From the NCBI RefSeq assembly GCF_000014965.1, contig NC_008554.1:918001-982000 (forward strand): DNA of 64,000 nt, in the 5' to 3' direction. The notes beneath the pieces were generated by a model. That model was not told the DNA's origin, did no database searches, and saw only the letters and a program-made list of their open reading frames with translations. The DNA comes from Syntrophobacter fumaroxidans MPOB (GTDB lineage: Bacteria; Desulfobacterota; Syntrophobacteria; Syntrophobacterales; Syntrophobacteraceae). Below are positions 9,297 to 18,500 of the stretch, piece by piece; positions within the stretch are counted from its first letter, which is position 1; each line of letters begins with the position of its first letter. Made by a program: the position numbers and the translations under genes.

Positions 9297-9500
9297 CGTC
9301 CGGCAATCCCCGCCTCCCGGAAACCGTATGGCAACCCTCGAGAAGAAGCGCGAACGCGCGCCGGATCACTCGGTCCGATGGGCTCTTGTTCCCGGACCGG
9401 GCGGTCGTGCGTTTTCGAGGGTCGTGAGACGAACCGCCGTCGGGACCGGCGCCGAGATTCGCTGTGCGCGCCAACCCCGGTCTTGTGGAGTACATCCCTT

Positions 9501-11333
9501 TTGAGACCGCAGTTTCTTACCAGAACCTTGTGCATCGTTGTGCTCGTGGCCGGGTGTGTGCTCCACGCCGGCGAATCCCGATCCGAGCCCGTCTCCCCGC
9601 TCCAGGTGCGAGTCATCCGGTTTGAAGGTCTGCATTCCTTTTCCCCCGCCGAACTGAAAAAAGTGCTCGTCACCAGGGAAAAGAAGTTCGGATGGTTCAC
9701 CAAGGCGCCCCTGGAAGAAAAGACACTGGCCGAGGATATCGAGCGACTCGAGAAGTATCTTGTGAGTCACGGATTCTACCACGCCCGGGTCCATCACGAG
9801 GTGCAGCGGGTTTTCCGGAGCGAGGTCCGTCTCCTGATCAGGGTCGAAGAGGGGCCGCCGATGACGGTGTCCAGGATGAACCTGGTGGTCGACGGGGCGT
9901 CTTCCGGTCCCTGGCACAGGGAAGTCGTTTCGGTGCTGCCCCTGCGTGAAGGCGATCGTTTCACCATTCCCGCTTACGAGGATATCGAGAAACGGGTGCT
10001 GCTCCACTTCTCCGACTGGGGATTTCCTAAGGTGCGCATCGACGTCAGGGCCAGGCTCGACAAAAAGAGCAATACGGGCGTGGTCTCCGTCGACGTCACG
10101 CGGGGCCCGGTGTGTTTTTTCGGCGCCGTGAAGATAGAGGGAAACGAGCAAGTCTCCGACGAGGTCATTCTGCGGGAATTCACCTTCCACCAGGGCGAAC
10201 GATTCAGCGCCGCGAAGGTGCAGGAGACGCAGCAACGGCTGTTCAACCTCGACCTCTTCCAGTTGGTTGATTTCACGGTGGAGAAGCTCGACACGAACGA
10301 GACGGTGCTTCCGGTTCGAGTTCTGGTCAAGGAATCGAAGCCCCAGACGATCCGGGTGGGTGCCGGTTACGGAACGGAGGATCAGTTTCGGGGTCAGGCT
10401 CAATGGGAAATCCGAAACTTCCTGGGGGATGGCCGGCGGCTGCAGGTCAACATGAAGGCCAGCTCACTGGTTCAGCTGGCCGAAACCAAGTTCGTACAGC
10501 CATATTTTCTCTACCCGCGCAGCACACTGACCGTCGAGGGAGGCGGTCTGCACGAAGACCAGGAATCCTACGAGAATCGTAAATTTTACCTGAAACCCGT
10601 GCTCAACTACAAATGGACCGATACCCTCTCCACTTTCATCGGGCATGACCTGGAAGCGAACCGGCTGCTGGACGTCAAGCTGGACGCCCCCGCACTGAGC
10701 GCCGCGGATCAGGAACAGGAGGAGTACTTCGTCTCCTCGTTCCTCGGCGGAGTGGTGTGGGAGAAAGTGGACAACACTCTGAACCCGAAGAAGGGGTGGC
10801 GCGTGCTGCCCAATCTCGAAGTTGCCTCCGCCGAGTTGGGCTCGAACGTGGAATTCGTCAAGTTCACACTGGAGGGGAGGGGCTACGTTCCCGTGCGGGA
10901 TTTCGGCGTGCTGGCCGCCAAGCTCAAGTGGGGAGGCATCCGGCCGATGGAAGGGACCCCCGATATTCCGATTTTCAAACGGTTTTTTGCAGGCGGCACG
11001 GACAGCGTCAGGGGCTATCCCTATCAGCGTCTGGGTCCCCTGGACGGGGACGGGAATCCCATCGGGGGCATGACCCTGGTGGAAGGGAGCCTTGAGTGGC
11101 GATTCCCGGTCTACAAGGAATTCGATGGCGTGCTCTTCTTCGATTTCGGCAACGTCTATTCCAGCAGCTTCGAGATCCTCTGGGACGATCTGCGTTACTC
11201 CGCCGGCTGCGGAATCCGGTACAATACGATTGTCGGACCTCTGCGACTCGATTTCGGCTACGCGCTGAATCCGCCCGAGGGAGACTTTTTCAGCCCCTTC
11301 CAGGTTCACTTCAGCATCGGGCAGGCGTTCTAG
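9501..11333 (+). CDS. tamA: Omp85-family outer-membrane assembly protein, TamA-like
   Basis: After a signal peptide (RTLCIVVLVAGCVLHAGES) come about three POTRA repeats (about 30-300), for example VRVIRFEGLHSFSPAEL and FFGAVKIEGNEQVSDEVIL. A C-terminal 16-strand surface-antigen barrel (about 310-610) has the diagnostic DSVRGYPYQRLGP (the VRGY motif of loop 6) and ends in the aromatic FSIGQAF. POTRA number and size fit TamA (autotransporter/OMP assembly) better than BamA, which has five POTRAs. The start is inferred as TTG 9501 with GGAG at 9487-9490. The frame is open to 9378, but that part (Arg-rich, before the signal peptide) is unlikely to be translated. No tamB follows. Confidence 0.88.
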   Translation: MRPQFLTRTLCIVVLVAGCVLHAGESRSEPVSPLQVRVIRFEGLHSFSPAELKKVLVTREKKFGWFTKAPLEEKTLAEDIERLEKYLVSHGFYHARVHHEVQRVFRSEVRLLIRVEEGPPMTVSRMNLVVDGASSGPWHREVVSVLPLREGDRFTIPAYEDIEKRVLLHFSDWGFPKVRIDVRARLDKKSNTGVVSVDVTRGPVCFFGAVKIEGNEQVSDEVILREFTFHQGERFSAAKVQETQQRLFNLDLFQLVDFTVEKLDTNETVLPVRVLVKESKPQTIRVGAGYGTEDQFRGQAQWEIRNFLGDGRRLQVNMKASSLVQLAETKFVQPYFLYPRSTLTVEGGGLHEDQESYENRKFYLKPVLNYKWTDTLSTFIGHDLEANRLLDVKLDAPALSAADQEQEEYFVSSFLGGVVWEKVDNTLNPKKGWRVLPNLEVASAELGSNVEFVKFTLEGRGYVPVRDFGVLAAKLKWGGIRPMEGTPDIPIFKRFFAGGTDSVRGYPYQRLGPLDGDGNPIGGMTLVEGSLEWRFPVYKEFDGVLFFDFGNVYSSSFEILWDDLRYSAGCGIRYNTIVGPLRLDFGYALNPPEGDFFSPFQVHFSIGQAF

Positions 11334-11367
11334 GCGGGCCGGGAGCTGCTGTGCCGCAAATCTCCTC

Positions 11368-11826
11368 TCATGTCTTCCGCACGAGTTGGAGCGAGCTGCC
11401 CAGTTTTCGCACCATGCTGATGAAGCGGGCCGGCAAGGGCACCTCGCGGTCGCTCAGCAGAATGCCGAGCTCATTGGCGCGGGCGAGGACCGGCGTACTG
11501 TCGACGCCTTCCTGGTAATCGCACAGGAACTGGATGCGCAGGGCATCCGTCAGCGGGATGAGCATGTCGCTCATGGACACGGCAATGCGCCGCACCTCCC
11601 TGTCGATGGCCTCGGCGTGGTCCCGCGCGAAGCCGGCAAACGGTTCGGCCGGCGGGGAATCGCCGAAAAGGTCGTTGATGACGGCACCGGCCATTCGGTT
11701 GACGTAAGAAGCGTCCTGTTCCGGGTAGGCGTTCGCCAGGTGAAGCCTGAGTCTCCGAAAAAGGATCATCTTGACGAGGTCCACGCCCTCTCTCAGAATC
11801 GGTATGAGCTTGCTTTCCACGGCCAT
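11368..11826 (-). CDS. Hypothetical protein, small alpha-helical
   Basis: The 152-residue product (MAVESKLIPILREGVDLVKM ...) is predicted to be mostly helical, without signal peptide or membrane segments, and contains LRLHLANAYPEQDASYVNRM. I do not recognise the family. ATG 11826 has GGAG a few bases upstream. The frame is open further upstream to 12075, but the N-terminal extension would cross an AT-rich regulatory region and is unlikely. It converges on the TamA-like gene, with 34 bases between stops. Confidence 0.65.
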   Translation of the reverse strand: MAVESKLIPILREGVDLVKMILFRRLRLHLANAYPEQDASYVNRMAGAVINDLFGDSPPAEPFAGFARDHAEAIDREVRRIAVSMSDMLIPLTDALRIQFLCDYQEGVDSTPVLARANELGILLSDREVPLPARFISMVRKLGSSLQLVRKT

Positions 11827-12374
11827 TTCATTCTCCGGCACGACGTTTCCCGGAAAAACGAACGGGAAGGTTGCTGACGGGATCACTGCCTCGTTCCACC
11901 TGTGAGAGTACTGATAACCCCATTCGCGTCTCGCGTCCAATTGAAAAATACCGCAGCCGGTGTCGGACGGGAAGAAACTGAACAGCCGACCCTCCCGGAA
12001 TCCCGGGATAATCGAAAACACAATGATAACCATTGCTTCACAAATACCTGCGCTCTTTGTGGACACTGTCCTCACACGGTCGAGAGGGTTTTCGGAGCGC
12101 GTATTCTCCCGGATACACTAGGGGGAAAATACATGTTCGGAGAAAACAAATACTCTGTTCACCGTATTTATCTTTCGTGGCGTTCCGTCGTATCTGTATC
12201 CTGACGGATCGGTTCGAGTACGGGAGCGAATGACCTGGTCGATGGAATTTCCCCTCTGGTCTTCCTCTGAAATCGCTCCCGGTTCCCATGTGCCCGCAGG
12301 CGACGTTTGGATGTTCCGCTTCCCGGTTTTCCAGGGTGAGGGGCAGGTGCCGACTTTTGAAGGAGGTGACGGGG
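11827..12374. other. Divergent intergenic region with AT-rich promoter stretch
   Basis: No gene is supported in these 548 bases. The centre (about 11990-12190) is visibly richer in A/T than the surroundings and lies between two divergently transcribed genes, so it probably contains both promoters and the Fur-like site at 12022-12035. Confidence 0.45.
12022..12035. promoter_or_regulatory. Possible Fur-type operator
   Basis: AATGATAACCATTG matches 11 of 12 core positions of the Fur-box core ATGATAATCATT and is itself palindromic (AATG ... CATT). It lies in an AT-rich intergenic region between divergent genes of unknown function. Neither neighbour is a recognised iron gene, so this is a weak call. 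Confidence 0.3.
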
Positions 12375-12815
12375 ATGCGCTCTTTTGAAAGCCTCATTGC
12401 AAAGAACAACCTCTCCATGGAGATGGCGAGGGTGGAATCGAACCCGATCATCGGGAACGTCGATGCGATCGAAGGGGTGGAACACTATCAGTGCCGGCTC
12501 TATCGTCCCGGAAGGAAGCTTGACGTCTACCTTTCCATCGGACCCGGGGAGGGAACGCTCACCCTGGCCGACGTCCTCTACATGCTCGCCATGGATGCCT
12601 CGGGGTGCAGCATGATGAAGGGATACGCGGACTGCGTGGATGCACAGCCCCTGGTGTTCGGCACCGACGGCAACTTTCCGGAGATCGGGGCCTTCTGGCA
12701 GGAATTCCGCGGCCGATGCAAGCAGGCGGCCAGGCTCAAAGACTTCCTCGGAGAAACTTCATACCGCGAGCTCGAAACTTGGGGTCAAACCTACACTTTT
12801 CACAAAACTCCATGA
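12375..12815 (+). CDS. Hypothetical protein whose C-terminus is encoded by a dispersed repeat
   Basis: The 146-residue product starts MRSFESLIAKNNLSMEMARV, with an excellent Shine-Dalgarno AGGAGGT seven bases before ATG 12375. It has no signal peptide or TM helix and resembles no family I recognise. Motif-like stretches include GYADCVDAQPLVFGTDG and FPEIGAFWQEFRGRCKQAAR. The last codons (WGQTYTFHKTP) lie inside a 24-base sequence that recurs in inverted orientation at 25913-25936, so the natural C-terminus may have been altered by repeat insertion. Confidence 0.7.
   Translation: MRSFESLIAKNNLSMEMARVESNPIIGNVDAIEGVEHYQCRLYRPGRKLDVYLSIGPGEGTLTLADVLYMLAMDASGCSMMKGYADCVDAQPLVFGTDGNFPEIGAFWQEFRGRCKQAARLKDFLGETSYRELETWGQTYTFHKTP
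12781..12804. repeat. 24-bp dispersed repeat, copy A
   Basis: The bases beginning GGGGTCAAACCTACACTT are the exact reverse complement of 25913-25936. This copy overlaps the 3' end of the unknown gene at 12375-12815; the other is intergenic. Sequences outside the 24 bases are unrelated, so the repeat has sharp edges. Confidence 0.85.
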
Positions 12816-12910
12816 ACCGGGGGCTCGAGACGAGCCATGAAGACCCGCCCGGCGGAAACATTTTCACCCAGGCGCCCACGCGCGATCCCCATGCAGGGTA
12901 ACGGCAGGTT

Positions 12911-13693
12911 TCAGGCATCCGCTTGCTTCGTGGCCGGGGATTCGGTCGACGGCGGAGTGGGTGTCCTCAGGTAACGAACCCCGGTGAAGACGATCACGGC
13001 GGCAAAAATCAGCCGCAATTGCATTTCCGGAAGCATATTCGCAATACTGCCCCCGACATAGGTACCGACCAGAATTCCGGGAACCAGGCCGGTGAGGAGC
13101 GCGGCCCTGACGTTTCCGAGGCGCTGGTGCGTGAAGGCTCCGGCAGCCCCCGCGGGCACCATGGCGAGGAGCGAGCTGCCCTGGGCCGTCTGCTGACTGA
13201 ATCCCAGAAGCAGCACCATGGCGGGCACCATGACGGTTCCGCCGCCAATTCCCATCATGCCGGACAGAAACCCGGTAAAGGTCCCCGTGGAGAGCAGGAT
13301 CAGGACCTGCGACCATCGCGAAAAAGCGTCGGGAGCGAAATGGGGCAGGTAGGGTTTCACGAGCATGAGCGCGGAAACGAACAGCAGAAAGGCTCCGAAG
13401 GATTTTTTCAATTTCCATTCCGGGAGCACTCCGGCGAATCGCGCCCCGTATTGAGCGGTGATCATTGCGGTGGCGGCCAGGAGCACCGAGGCGGCCCAAT
13501 CGACCGACCCGTGAAGCTGGTAGGTCAACGCTCCCGCCAGGCCCGCGAAGATGATCGCGACCAGGCTGGTGCCGTGCGCCTCGTGCTGGCCGGCTTTCAG
13601 AAAATCCACCATGATCGGAATCATGATGACTCCTCCGCCCAATCCGACCAGACCGCCAAATATTCCCGCTATGATTCCGGCGATAAGACTCAT
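12911..13693 (-). CDS. TauE/SafE-family membrane permease (sulfite/sulfonate exporter-like)
   Basis: A 260-residue protein with about eight TM helices arranged as two repeats. Each starts with the family's Gly-rich signature: GIFGGLVGLGGGVIMIPIMV near the N-terminus and GMMGIGGGTVMVPAMVLLL near residue 145. The family moves small organosulfur or sulfur anions, but substrate cannot be read from sequence. ATG 13693 has GGAG upstream. It stands between an unknown gene and the efflux operon, with a 244-base gap to tolC that shows no gene. Confidence 0.9.
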   Translation of the reverse strand: MSLIAGIIAGIFGGLVGLGGGVIMIPIMVDFLKAGQHEAHGTSLVAIIFAGLAGALTYQLHGSVDWAASVLLAATAMITAQYGARFAGVLPEWKLKKSFGAFLLFVSALMLVKPYLPHFAPDAFSRWSQVLILLSTGTFTGFLSGMMGIGGGTVMVPAMVLLLGFSQQTAQGSSLLAMVPAGAAGAFTHQRLGNVRAALLTGLVPGILVGTYVGGSIANMLPEMQLRLIFAAVIVFTGVRYLRTPTPPSTESPATKQADA

Positions 13694-13937
13694 CGCGCAA
13701 CTCCAAAAAAATACCGGGAAAACCCGGCAGGGGTGATTTCGAGCCCGTGGTTACGGCCCGCGGTTCGGCGCCCTCAAGTCGAGCCGGAGGCTGTGGGTTC
13801 GATGAGGGGTGTTTTATTCGGCGGGACTGCGTTTGGCAAGCGTAATGTATGGCCGCAGACGTGTTTGAAGCACGGTCGCATGCGAAGTTGACGCGTATCG
13901 GCTTTCGTTTGGGGAAGGAGGAGGCTGGCGGCCGTGC

Positions 13938-15278
13938 CTACCGACATGCGGGCAGGAAATCGGAGGTGGTCAGAGCGGTTTGCAGATCTTCTCCCATGAT
14001 CCAGAGCAGCCGGGTCTGGGCGACGACATAGTCGCGCTGAGCTTTCACCAGGTTGATTCGAGCCGCAAGCAGATTGGACTCGGCGTCGTCCACTTCGAGT
14101 TTCGTTTTCACGCCGTTCTTGTATCCGAGCTCGGCCATGTGGAGCAAACGTTCGGCCTGGGTGGTCGTGGCCTCGAGCGCCTCGATCACCCGGATCGATT
14201 CATCCACCCGGTTGATGGCGCTCCGGGCTTCGAGAGCGATGTTGTCCAGGAGTTTCTTCATTTCGAAATCGGTGGTGGCCAGGCGGCTCTTGGCCTGAAT
14301 CACCTTGCCCTTGGTCAGGAACCCGTCGAAAATCGGAAACGACAGGTATATGCCCGCGTCCCAATGCTGCCCGGGAAGCTGGTCCGTGATCGTGTCGTAG
14401 CTGCTCCAGCCCAGGTTGGTCTGAAAATCGAGACGCGGCTTGTCCCCGGCCTTGGCGACCCTGAGAAGCTCCTTGAAAACACCGACCCTGCTCTCATAAT
14501 AAGCGACTTCGGGGCGATTCGTCCTGGCCCTCTCGAGAACGACTTCGAGCGTTTCGGGGCGCCGCGTCCGGCAAATGAGGCTCCCGCTCACCTTGAAGTC
14601 TTCGCGGATTCCCATGTAATACCCGACCCGGTCTCCGGCGAGGCGGATGTCGTTCTCGGCCTGTGCCAGGGCGGGCTGAGCATTGGCAAGGGCCACGCTC
14701 GCCGACAGCACGTCGTAATCCGTGGCGACTTCCATCTGGTGGCGCCGTTGCGTCTCATCCAGGTGTCTTTGCTTTTGTGCGACGTTGTCCCGGGCCACCT
14801 TGGCCAGTTCCAGGGTCAGCAGAAGGTCGTAGAAACTGGTGGCGGCTTCCCGAAGCGCGAGTTGCTTTGCTTCGCGCAACTGGTGCTCGGCGGATGTCTT
14901 GTCGTACCCGGCGGCTTTTATGGCCGCACCGATCTGTCCCCACGTGAAAAGGGCCTGGGTGAGCTTGACGTTGCCCGCGTACTCGGTGAGCTCAACCGGG
15001 AAGCCCTGAAGTGGATACTGATCGTTGTGCGCCCGCGCAACATGAGCGTCTGCGCGGAACTGGGGAAGCGCGGCGGAGCGCTCCTCGATGTATCGCCCCC
15101 TGGACATGTTGCGGCCCTCGTTGGCGATGAGCACGTCACGGCTGTAGGCCAGCGTTCGCTCGAGACATTCCTTCAGGGTGATTTCTCTCGGCGCGGTCTC
15201 GGAATCGGCGCTGCAGGGCTGAATCGTGAAGGCGACGAAAACCGGCAGCGTCAGCAACAGGATCAATGCGTGCGGCAT
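13938..15278 (-). CDS. tolC: TolC-family outer-membrane efflux protein
   Basis: A 446-residue outer-membrane channel of the tripartite efflux family. A signal peptide (LILLLTLPVFVAFTIQPCSA) is followed by two OEP repeats of long coiled helices, beginning ITLKECLERTLAYSRDVLIA and ending in QRDYVVAQTRLLWIMGEDLQ. It would form the trimeric exit duct for the MFP and RND proteins encoded upstream. It is the last gene of the minus-strand set tetR-acrA-acrB-tolC, about 100 bases after the RND gene, with GGAGTT before ATG 15278. Confidence 0.93.
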   Translation of the reverse strand: MPHALILLLTLPVFVAFTIQPCSADSETAPREITLKECLERTLAYSRDVLIANEGRNMSRGRYIEERSAALPQFRADAHVARAHNDQYPLQGFPVELTEYAGNVKLTQALFTWGQIGAAIKAAGYDKTSAEHQLREAKQLALREAATSFYDLLLTLELAKVARDNVAQKQRHLDETQRRHQMEVATDYDVLSASVALANAQPALAQAENDIRLAGDRVGYYMGIREDFKVSGSLICRTRRPETLEVVLERARTNRPEVAYYESRVGVFKELLRVAKAGDKPRLDFQTNLGWSSYDTITDQLPGQHWDAGIYLSFPIFDGFLTKGKVIQAKSRLATTDFEMKKLLDNIALEARSAINRVDESIRVIEALEATTTQAERLLHMAELGYKNGVKTKLEVDDAESNLLAARINLVKAQRDYVVAQTRLLWIMGEDLQTALTTSDFLPACR

Positions 15279-15380
15279 CGGCGGGAACTCCGGTATGGTG
15301 TTCTCATAGTCGACTCCTCGCCGGGTTTCGGGGCTCCGCCGGCAGGCGACCGAGCTCCGGCAGGCAAGCGTTTCCGGCGC

Positions 15381-18300
15381 TCATCCCGCGACGGCGCCGT
15401 GCTCGGGGGCTTTTCTCCGGAACCTCCTCCCGAGGGCGAGCATGACGTCATCCAGAACGGTATAGACCACGGGCACGAGAATGAGCGTGAGCAGGGTGGA
15501 GGTGATCAGACCGCCGATGACCGCCCTTGCCATGGGTGCTCGCATTTCCGCGCCGGGACCGAGGGCCAGGGCGAGGGGAAGCATTCCGAAAATCATGGCC
15601 AGGGTCGTCATGATGATGGGTCTCAAGCGCGTGCGCCCCGCCTCGATGAGCGACGTCCGGCGGTCCATCCCCGTTTTTCTCAACACTCTCGAATAGTCCA
15701 CCAGGAGAATCGCGTTCTTGGTCACCAGACCCATGAGCATGATCAGCCCGATGAGCGACATGATGTTGAGGGTGTCGTTGGTGAAAAAGAGTATGACGAC
15801 AACGCCGACCAGGGACAGCGGAAGGGAGATCATGATCGAAAGCGGTGCGATGAAGCTTTCGAACTGGGCCGCCAGGATAAGGTAGATGAGGATGACGGCG
15901 AGGGCCAGCGCTTCGAAAATGTACTGGAACGTCTCCGCCATGTCTTCGGCCTCGCCGCTCCACGAAATCACGTAACCGGGCGGCAGCCCCACCGCTTCGA
16001 CCTTGTTCCGGATGGCGTCGATGGCGTCGCCCAGGGGGACCCCCGCGTTGTTGGCCGACAGCGTGACCTGTCGCCGCAAATCGAGCCGCTGAATCCGCGC
16101 GGGCGAAATGTCCAGGTTGAACTGGGCGATATCGCCCAGCGGCACCAACGTCCGCGTCCCGTCTTCCTTGACGGAAAGGAGCGTCAACCGGCCGACCTGG
16201 GAAGGGTTTCGACGGTAATCGTCGGGGAGCCGCAGGCGCACATCGTAGGAGTCGCCGTCCGGATCCTCGTAGGTGCCGGCGACCTTGCCTCCCACCAGGG
16301 GGCCGAGCGTCTCGACCACTTGAAGGGTTGACAGGCCGACGTCCACCGCCTTGGCACGATCCACCTGCAAGCGCACTTCGGTCTTGTCCTCGTCGAGGCT
16401 CGACGTCACGTCCACCACTCCGGGCACCTGCGTCATCAGCTTCTTCAATCCCTCGGACAGGGACTTCAGGGTGCCGATGTCGTCGCCCTTGAGATTCATG
16501 TTGATGGGGGCGCCCCCGTGCATGCTGTCGGCATAGACGATTCCGGGAATGATACCCGCTATCCTCGCCAGGCGCTCCCTCACCATGCTTTCCAATTCAG
16601 CCTGGTCGTACTCGCGGTCGCGGCGATCCTTGAGCTTCACGTACACGGCCCCCTCCCGCACCGTTCCGGTTTCCCCGGCGCCCACCGTCGCATAGGTCAA
16701 TTCGATGCCGGGGACCCCGCGCAACGCATTGAGTATGGCGTACGTTCTGCCCCGGCTTTCGTCCAGTCCGGCGTCGGGCGAGCACGTGAAGTTGATTTGA
16801 AACTCCGCGTGGTCGTAAACGGGAAAGAAGGAACTGCCGAGGAGAGGGGAGAGGGAGACGGCGCTGAAAAATGCGGCGCCGCCTATTCCCAGAACGGTTT
16901 TCCGATGGTCCAGGGACCAGGAGATCACAAGGCGGTAGAAACTCGCGACGCGTTCGAAAAGCTCATTGAAACGGACGAGAGCCCGGTAGATGAAATTTCG
17001 ACCTGTGCCGGCACCGCCTTCCACGTCGGGATCGACCCAGCGCGAGGAAAGCATGGGATCGAGCGTGAACGACACGAACAGCGACAACAACACCGCGAAC
17101 GTTACGGTGATCCCGAACTGGTAGAAGAATTTTCCGACGATGCCCCGCATGAAGGCAACGGGAACGAAGACGGCCACGATCGTGAAGGTCGTGGCCATGA
17201 CCGCAAGGCCTATCTCCGCCGTGCCTTCCAGCGATGCCCGCACATGGTCCTTGCCCTGCTGCAGGTGGCGCACGATGTTTTCGCGCACGACGATGGCGTC
17301 GTCGATGAGCAGGCCGATGGCAAGCGACAGACCCATGAGGGTCAGCACATTGAGGGTGAAGCCGAGGGCGTTCATGACAATAAAGGAACTGATGACGCTT
17401 ATCGGCAGGGTGAGACCGGTGATCACGGTGGAGCGCCACGAGTTGAGAAAGCAGAACACGATCAGGATGGTGAGCAGTCCCCCGAGCAGGATCGTGGTCT
17501 CCACGTCCTCGACGGAATCCCTGATGAACTTGGAGGAATCCCTGACCACCTGGATCTCGACGCCCTGGGGCAGCTCGGGAGCCAGAACGCCGACGATGCG
17601 TTTGACTCCGTCGGCCACCGCAACCGTGTTGGCTCCGGACTGCTTGAGAACGTCGAGCGCAACCGACGGGACACCATCGACCAGCGCAAGCGACCGGGGT
17701 TCCTCGACGCCGTCCCGGACCCGGGCGATTTCCTTCAACCGTATGGGACGACCGTCCCTCCAGGCAACCACCATGTCCGGATATCCCGACACCTCGGCCG
17801 GTTTGCCCGAGACCCGCACGGGCATCTCAACGCCCTCGCGGTTGAGGCGTCCCAGGGGCGTGTCGACGTTCTCGTGCCCGAGGCCGCTGATGACCTCATT
17901 GACTCCGAGCCCCAGGGCTTCAAGACGCGTGGGGTCCAGCCACACATTCACTTCACGCTTGGAATCCCCCACCAGGTCAACCCGGCCCACTCCCGCCACG
18001 TTCTCGATGCGCCGTTTCACGCGCTTGTCGACGAGCGTGGTGAGCGCCTTCGCATCGAGCACCGCCGAGCGCACGGCCAGCGAGACCACGGGAGCGGCGG
18101 AAAAGTCCAGCTTTTGAATGACGGATTCGTCGGACTCCTTCGGGAGATCCCCGCGGATGGCGCTCACCTTCGCGCGGGCTTCCTGCGCGGCGTCATTGAT
18201 CCTGGTCTCCAGGGTGAATTCGATGACGATGCTCGATATCCCTTCCTGGGAGGTCGAGGAGATGTGCTTCACGCCCTGGATGGGATTGACCGCCTCTTCG

Positions 18301-18500
18301 ATTCTGCGGGTGATCTCGCGTTCGACCGATTCCGGGGGGGCTCCCTCGTAGACGGTGGTGATGGTCAGCACGGGGATTTCCACGTCGGGATACATGTCGA
18401 TGTTCAGATGCCGGTAGGAAAAGATTCCCAGGATCACCAGGGCGAGCATCATGACCGTGGCGAATACCGGCCTGCGGATGGAAAGCTCCGAGAGGAACAT
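15381..18500 (-). CDS. acrB: RND efflux permease, HAE-1 (AcrB-like) family
   Basis: The 1039 residues, 12 predicted TM helices and two large periplasmic loops match AcrB. The proton-relay residues are visible: the Asp pair in AIGLLIDDAIVVRENIV (TM4) and the Lys in LMGLVTKNAILLVDYSR (TM10). The N-terminus, MFLSELSIRRPVFATVMMLA, is typical of the family. It exports drugs, dyes or toxic metabolites across both membranes, powered by protons. Start and upstream stop overlap as TGATG with the MFP gene, so the two are translationally coupled. Confidence 0.96.
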   Translation of the reverse strand: MFLSELSIRRPVFATVMMLALVILGIFSYRHLNIDMYPDVEIPVLTITTVYEGAPPESVEREITRRIEEAVNPIQGVKHISSTSQEGISSIVIEFTLETRINDAAQEARAKVSAIRGDLPKESDESVIQKLDFSAAPVVSLAVRSAVLDAKALTTLVDKRVKRRIENVAGVGRVDLVGDSKREVNVWLDPTRLEALGLGVNEVISGLGHENVDTPLGRLNREGVEMPVRVSGKPAEVSGYPDMVVAWRDGRPIRLKEIARVRDGVEEPRSLALVDGVPSVALDVLKQSGANTVAVADGVKRIVGVLAPELPQGVEIQVVRDSSKFIRDSVEDVETTILLGGLLTILIVFCFLNSWRSTVITGLTLPISVISSFIVMNALGFTLNVLTLMGLSLAIGLLIDDAIVVRENIVRHLQQGKDHVRASLEGTAEIGLAVMATTFTIVAVFVPVAFMRGIVGKFFYQFGITVTFAVLLSLFVSFTLDPMLSSRWVDPDVEGGAGTGRNFIYRALVRFNELFERVASFYRLVISWSLDHRKTVLGIGGAAFFSAVSLSPLLGSSFFPVYDHAEFQINFTCSPDAGLDESRGRTYAILNALRGVPGIELTYATVGAGETGTVREGAVYVKLKDRRDREYDQAELESMVRERLARIAGIIPGIVYADSMHGGAPINMNLKGDDIGTLKSLSEGLKKLMTQVPGVVDVTSSLDEDKTEVRLQVDRAKAVDVGLSTLQVVETLGPLVGGKVAGTYEDPDGDSYDVRLRLPDDYRRNPSQVGRLTLLSVKEDGTRTLVPLGDIAQFNLDISPARIQRLDLRRQVTLSANNAGVPLGDAIDAIRNKVEAVGLPPGYVISWSGEAEDMAETFQYIFEALALAVILIYLILAAQFESFIAPLSIMISLPLSLVGVVVILFFTNDTLNIMSLIGLIMLMGLVTKNAILLVDYSRVLRKTGMDRRTSLIEAGRTRLRPIIMTTLAMIFGMLPLALALGPGAEMRAPMARAVIGGLITSTLLTLILVPVVYTVLDDVMLALGRRFRRKAPEHGAVAG

